This document shows, piece by piece, positions 53,574 through 56,102 of a stretch of 56,102 bases of DNA. The first letter of the stretch is position 1; every line of letters begins with the position of its first letter. The position numbers and the translations under genes are program-made. The notes below the pieces were generated by a model. It was not told the origin of the DNA, ran no database searches, and saw only the letters and a list, made by a program, of their open reading frames with translations. Source of the DNA: Pseudomonas batumici (lineage in GTDB: Bacteria; Pseudomonadota; Gammaproteobacteria; Pseudomonadales; Pseudomonadaceae); the NCBI RefSeq assembly GCF_000820515.1, contig NZ_JXDG01000016.1, positions 1 to 56,102 on the forward strand. Direction: 5' to 3'.

Positions 53574-53597
53574 TTAGTTCAGATTTTTCTAAACTAA
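53574..53597. promoter_or_regulatory. Palindrome between gbuA and gbuR, candidate GbuR operator
   Basis: TTAGTTCAGA (53574-53583) and TCTAAACTAA (53588-53597) are inverted around four Ts with nine of ten positions matching. The position, 58 bases before the gbuR start and 85 before gbuA, is right for a LysR site that controls both. Confidence 0.6.
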
Positions 53598-53654
53598 TGG
53601 GAAACTGAGGGATAGATTTGTTTCCGGCAATGCAGACCTTGCACAGGAACTCCC

Positions 53655-54548
53655 ATGGCCAACGCTTTACCCGACCTCAAACTATTGCGCATTTTCGTCA
53701 GCGTGGTCCGGCACCAGGGCTTTGCCAACGCCCAGCAGGAACTCAATCTCTCGACCTCGGCCATCAGCACCTACATGAGCCAGCTCGAAGCCTCCCTGGG
53801 CCTGGTGCTCTGTCATCGTGGACGCGGCGGTTTCAGCCTGACCAGCAAGGGCGAGCTGTTCCACCAGGAAACCCTGCGCCTGCTCGGCGAACTCGAAGGT
53901 TTCGAGCAGTACGCCGCCGCCCTCAAGGGGGAGTTGCGCGGTACCTTGAACCTGGGGGTGATCGACTCCACGGTCAGCGAACCGGCGTTGCCGTTGGCCG
54001 AGGCCATTGGCGCCTACAGCCAGGAGCACCCGGCGGTGCATTTGCACCTGTCGGTGATGAGCCCCTACGAATTGCAGCTCGGTGTGCAGGACAACCGCCT
54101 GGACCTGGCCATCGGCGCTTTCTCCACGCGCATGAGCGGGCTGGTCTACCAGCCGCTGTACCGCGAGCAGCATTGGTTGTATTGCAGCAATCGCCATCCG
54201 CTGTACAACGAGCGACGCATCCCGGAACAGGTGATTACCCAGCAACGTATGGTCGGACGCGGTTACTGGAGCCAGGCCGAGCTGGCGCGCCATGGTTTCA
54301 AGCACAGTGCGGCGACGGTGGAAAGCATGGAGGCGCAACTGATCCTGGTGCTGTCCGGCGCCTATATCGGCTACCTGCCGGAGCACTACGCGCAACCCTG
54401 GGCCGACAAGGGCGACCTGCGGGTGCTGTTGCCGGCGACCTTCGGTTACCAGGCTCCGTTCTCCATGATCCTGCGTCGGGGGCGTAGCCGCGAACCCTTG
54501 ATCCAGACGTTCCGTGACCTGCTCAAAGCGCAGCTCAACCAGCCCTGA
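53655..54548 (+). CDS. gbuR: LysR-type activator of the guanidinobutyrate genes
   Basis: A 297-residue LysR regulator: helix-turn-helix in about 8-65 (LKLLRIFVSVVRHQGFANAQ, LSTSAISTYMSQLEASLG), effector-binding domain beyond 90. By synteny with P. aeruginosa PA1422 it should activate gbuA in the presence of 4-guanidinobutyrate. ATG at 53655 has AGGAA seven bases upstream. It is divergent from gbuA. Confidence 0.85.
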   Translation: MANALPDLKLLRIFVSVVRHQGFANAQQELNLSTSAISTYMSQLEASLGLVLCHRGRGGFSLTSKGELFHQETLRLLGELEGFEQYAAALKGELRGTLNLGVIDSTVSEPALPLAEAIGAYSQEHPAVHLHLSVMSPYELQLGVQDNRLDLAIGAFSTRMSGLVYQPLYREQHWLYCSNRHPLYNERRIPEQVITQQRMVGRGYWSQAELARHGFKHSAATVESMEAQLILVLSGAYIGYLPEHYAQPWADKGDLRVLLPATFGYQAPFSMILRRGRSREPLIQTFRDLLKAQLNQP

Positions 54549-54562
54549 TCGGTAGTCATTCA

Positions 54563-55186
54563 ATGTCCAGAGTCCGCTGTGAACGCTGCCTGCGTCCTGA
54601 AAACCATTGCCTGTGCGCGCTGATCCCGCAATTGGACAGTCGTACCCGGGTGCTGCTGTTGCAGCACCCCAGCGAGGTCAACCATGCCCTGAACACCGCC
54701 CGGTTTGCGGCGCTGGGATTGGCCAACGCCGAGCTGCGGGTCGGTGAAGTCTTCGAGGATCTACCCCGACTGCTGGAGCGACCCGGTTACCAGGCGAAGT
54801 TGCTGTTTCCGGCGGACGATGCGCAACCCTTGCAGGCTTATACGGCCGCACCGGGCGACCTGCCGCTGTTGCTGGTGGTACCCGACGGCACCTGGCGCAA
54901 GGCGCGCAAGCTGCTCTACCTCAATCCGTTGCTGGCGGCATTGCCACGGGTGACGCTGGGGGAGGGGGCGGTTTCCCGCTACCGATTGCGCAAGGCGCCG
55001 GAGGCGGGGGCGCTGTCGACGGTGGAGGCGATTGTCCAGGCGCTGGAAACCCTTGAAGCACCGGCTTCGTTCGCGGCGTTGCTGAGGCCGTTCGAGGCGT
55101 TGATCGAAGGGCAGATCCGGGCGATGGGTGAGGAGACTTTCCTGCGCAATCACGAAAAAAATCGCCCGGCAGTGCCGGGCGATTGA
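54563..55186 (+). CDS. tapT: DTW-domain tRNA aminocarboxypropyltransferase
   Basis: A 207-residue DTW-domain protein. Zinc-type cysteines C6, C9, C16 and C18 precede the domain, and the DxTW signature is DGTW at 108-111, next to RKARKLLY. TapT adds the 3-amino-3-carboxypropyl group to uridine 47 of tRNA (acp3U) using SAM; Pseudomonas homologues are likely but substrate position is inferred. The last codons (KNRPAVPGD) lie within a GC-rich inverted repeat that is the terminator of the convergent yecA gene. Confidence 0.87.
   Translation: MSRVRCERCLRPENHCLCALIPQLDSRTRVLLLQHPSEVNHALNTARFAALGLANAELRVGEVFEDLPRLLERPGYQAKLLFPADDAQPLQAYTAAPGDLPLLLVVPDGTWRKARKLLYLNPLLAALPRVTLGEGAVSRYRLRKAPEAGALSTVEAIVQALETLEAPASFAALLRPFEALIEGQIRAMGEETFLRNHEKNRPAVPGD
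55155..55183 (-). terminator. Terminator of the YecA-family gene, inside tapT
   Basis: On the minus strand ATCGCCCGGCA pairs with TGCCGGGCGAT around a one- to three-base loop, with T7 after it (plus-strand A7 55155-55161). The plus-strand side of the hairpin codes for the C-terminus of the DTW protein and ends before its stop. Confidence 0.88.
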
Positions 55187-55205
55187 ACTCACGCGATCAG
55201 CCGAC

Positions 55206-55793
55206 TCAGTGATGACGTGGCTTGAGGATCGCCGGTTTCTCGTCCGGGGCGTTGCACAGCAGGTACAGCGCGGTCAGGGCTTCCGGGATCTGCACCACCA
55301 TGTCGTCCATCAGGTTGGCATCGGAGGCGATATCGGCGAATTCGGGTTGTTCGTCGAACAGGCCGGAACCGACCATGATCGGCAGGAGCATCTCGCTGAC
55401 TTCTTCCTCGGCGGTTTCGAACCAGGCTTCCTCGCGCAGGAACACGCCTTCCATGAAGCCGATGCACCAGCCGCGCAGTTCGGAATCGTCCGGGTCGTCG
55501 CCCAGGTCCAGGTCGCAGGGCAGTTCGAATTCTTCATCGGACGCCAGCTGACGGGCGATATGGGCCTTGAGCTGGATCAGCGTGGCCTCGATCTCTTCGC
55601 GCTGGGCGGCGTCGCTGTAGTGCGGCTCCTCGGCGAACAGGGCGTCGATCCATTCACGATCGGGGACGATCTCGGCACAGATCGACAACGCGGTCAGGTA
55701 GCCATGGGCGGCCACGTAGTCCAGCGCTTCTTCGTGCAGCTCGTCGGCGTCGAGGAAGGCTTGCAGGCGGGTGAGTTGCTCAGCGAAGGACAT
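55206..55793 (-). CDS. YecA/UPF0149-family protein
   Basis: A 195-residue acidic protein of the UPF0149 (YgfB/YecA) family: FAEQLTRLQAFLDADELHEEALDYVAAHGYLTAL at the start and CIGFMEGVFLREEAWFE in the middle are diagnostic. The C-terminal SEC-C zinc motif present in true YecA is missing. Its function is not established. It is convergent with the tapT gene and is followed by its own terminator within tapT. Confidence 0.85.
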   Translation of the reverse strand: MSFAEQLTRLQAFLDADELHEEALDYVAAHGYLTALSICAEIVPDREWIDALFAEEPHYSDAAQREEIEATLIQLKAHIARQLASDEEFELPCDLDLGDDPDDSELRGWCIGFMEGVFLREEAWFETAEEEVSEMLLPIMVGSGLFDEQPEFADIASDANLMDDMVVQIPEALTALYLLCNAPDEKPAILKPRHH

Positions 55794-56102
55794 TGAAGGC
55801 TACCTTGGGAATAAGGGAATAAACGATAGGCAATTCTAGGCGTTCTTGAGCCCCCAGGCCAGCAAGCACTGAATTCCCTTAACCGACCGGCATCGCCCCT
55901 TGCCGTCGGACGCTCGGGTATACTGCCGCGCTTTGTGATGCGCGGCGGGTCTTCAGGACGGTTCGGGAAATGCCTGCTTACGGATTTTTTCGTGAAATCG
56001 GCGAATCTTGAGCCAACCTTCAGGGCTGTACGAGAACTCGCCGAGCGGCGATCAGGCAAGGCAAAAACAGGCGAGGAAGCGGAGTTTAGTCCACTAAATG
56101 AG
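55794..56102. other. Non-coding edge, possible start of a palindromic repeat
   Basis: No gene is seen in 309 bases. TATACT (about 55919-55924) is a good -10 hexamer, but a fitting -35 is missing. From about 56010 the sequence runs GAACTCGCCGAGCGGCGATC, CAAGGCAAAAACAGGCGAGG and GGAGTTTAGTCCACTAAATG to the window end, with a perfect TTTAGT-CC-ACTAAA palindrome (56085-56098). It looks like the left half of a longer inverted repeat, cut by the window edge. An ORF of 13 codons (ATG at 55970) is not considered a gene. Confidence 0.45.

Noticed and set aside
55970..56011. ORF of 13 codons starting at 55970 near the right edge
   Set aside because: It is too short, has no ribosome site of note and stops within the repeat-like stretch.
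1..56102. CRISPR array, tRNA/rRNA genes, transposase or prophage genes
   Set aside because: None is visible: no regularly spaced direct repeats, no cloverleaf ending in CCA next to a gene gap, and no integrase- or transposase-like reading frame.

Overview
The window looks like chromosomal DNA of a fluorescent-group Pseudomonas. The basis is high GC with mostly G/C third codon positions, an OprD-family porin, hrpA, aceK, lpxO and a gbuR/gbuA/symporter cluster, together with REP-type inverted repeats of the GAGC(C/G)(G/A)GCTTGC family between genes. Gene density is high (about 57 coding genes, both strands) and most of it is ordinary core or variable-core genome. I see no rRNA or tRNA gene, no CRISPR array, no transposase and no prophage.

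Layout. 0-5.7 kb: an RNA methyltransferase, a GST/TetR/GST cluster, an HD-GYP protein with a C-terminal zinc ribbon, a YajD-type HNH protein, a spermidine-synthase-like protein, a small proline-rich exported protein and a cyclic-nucleotide-binding protein. 5.8-9.8 kb: oligopeptidase B, a small membrane protein, a class II glutamine amidotransferase and a DUF2937-like membrane protein. 9.9-14.7 kb: a LysR regulator divergent from an MFS transporter followed by pxpA-pxpB-pxpC (5-oxoprolinase), with inverted REP pairs at both ends. 14.8-16.9 kb: MoxR ATPase plus vWA protein. 17.1-21.6 kb: cysK, lpxO, a possible 54-residue ORF and two convergent EamA transporters with a REP cluster between them. 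21.7-31.4 kb: aceK, hrpA, a FabH2-like ketoacyl-ACP synthase, an ECF sigma factor with an overlapping small zinc anti-sigma, and an OprD porin with its terminator. 31.8-39.4 kb: a FemAB-like acyltransferase, an ABC exporter, a LysR/hydrolase/cyclophilin group, an azoreductase, a strongly structured terminator-bearing RNA candidate and a third EamA transporter.

39.6-43.7 kb: a three-gene molybdenum hydroxylase operon (tri-heme cytochrome c, 2Fe-2S subunit, Mo-binding subunit) whose codon use looks different from its neighbours. 43.8-50.6 kb: a DEAD-box helicase, a lipoprotein, small proteins, a CvfB-like S1 protein behind a G9 tract, a divergent MFS/LysR pair with an obvious dyad, a 41-residue basic protein and an acyl-carrier-like protein lacking the phosphopantetheine serine. 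50.9-54.5 kb: the guanidinobutyrate cluster (symporter, a frameshifted small gene, gbuA, divergent gbuR with a near-perfect palindrome). 54.6-56.1 kb: a DTW-domain protein whose 3' end contains the terminator of the convergent YecA-family gene, then a non-coding edge that looks like the beginning of a palindromic repeat.

The most interesting items are the structured RNA candidate near 38.3-38.44 kb (mutually exclusive stems next to a strong terminator; possibly a PhrS-like sRNA, unverified), the serine-less ACP-like protein at 50.3 kb, the one-base frameshift in the small gene behind gbuA, and a coding end used as a terminator at 55.16 kb. I did not find a convincing undescribed multi-gene system.
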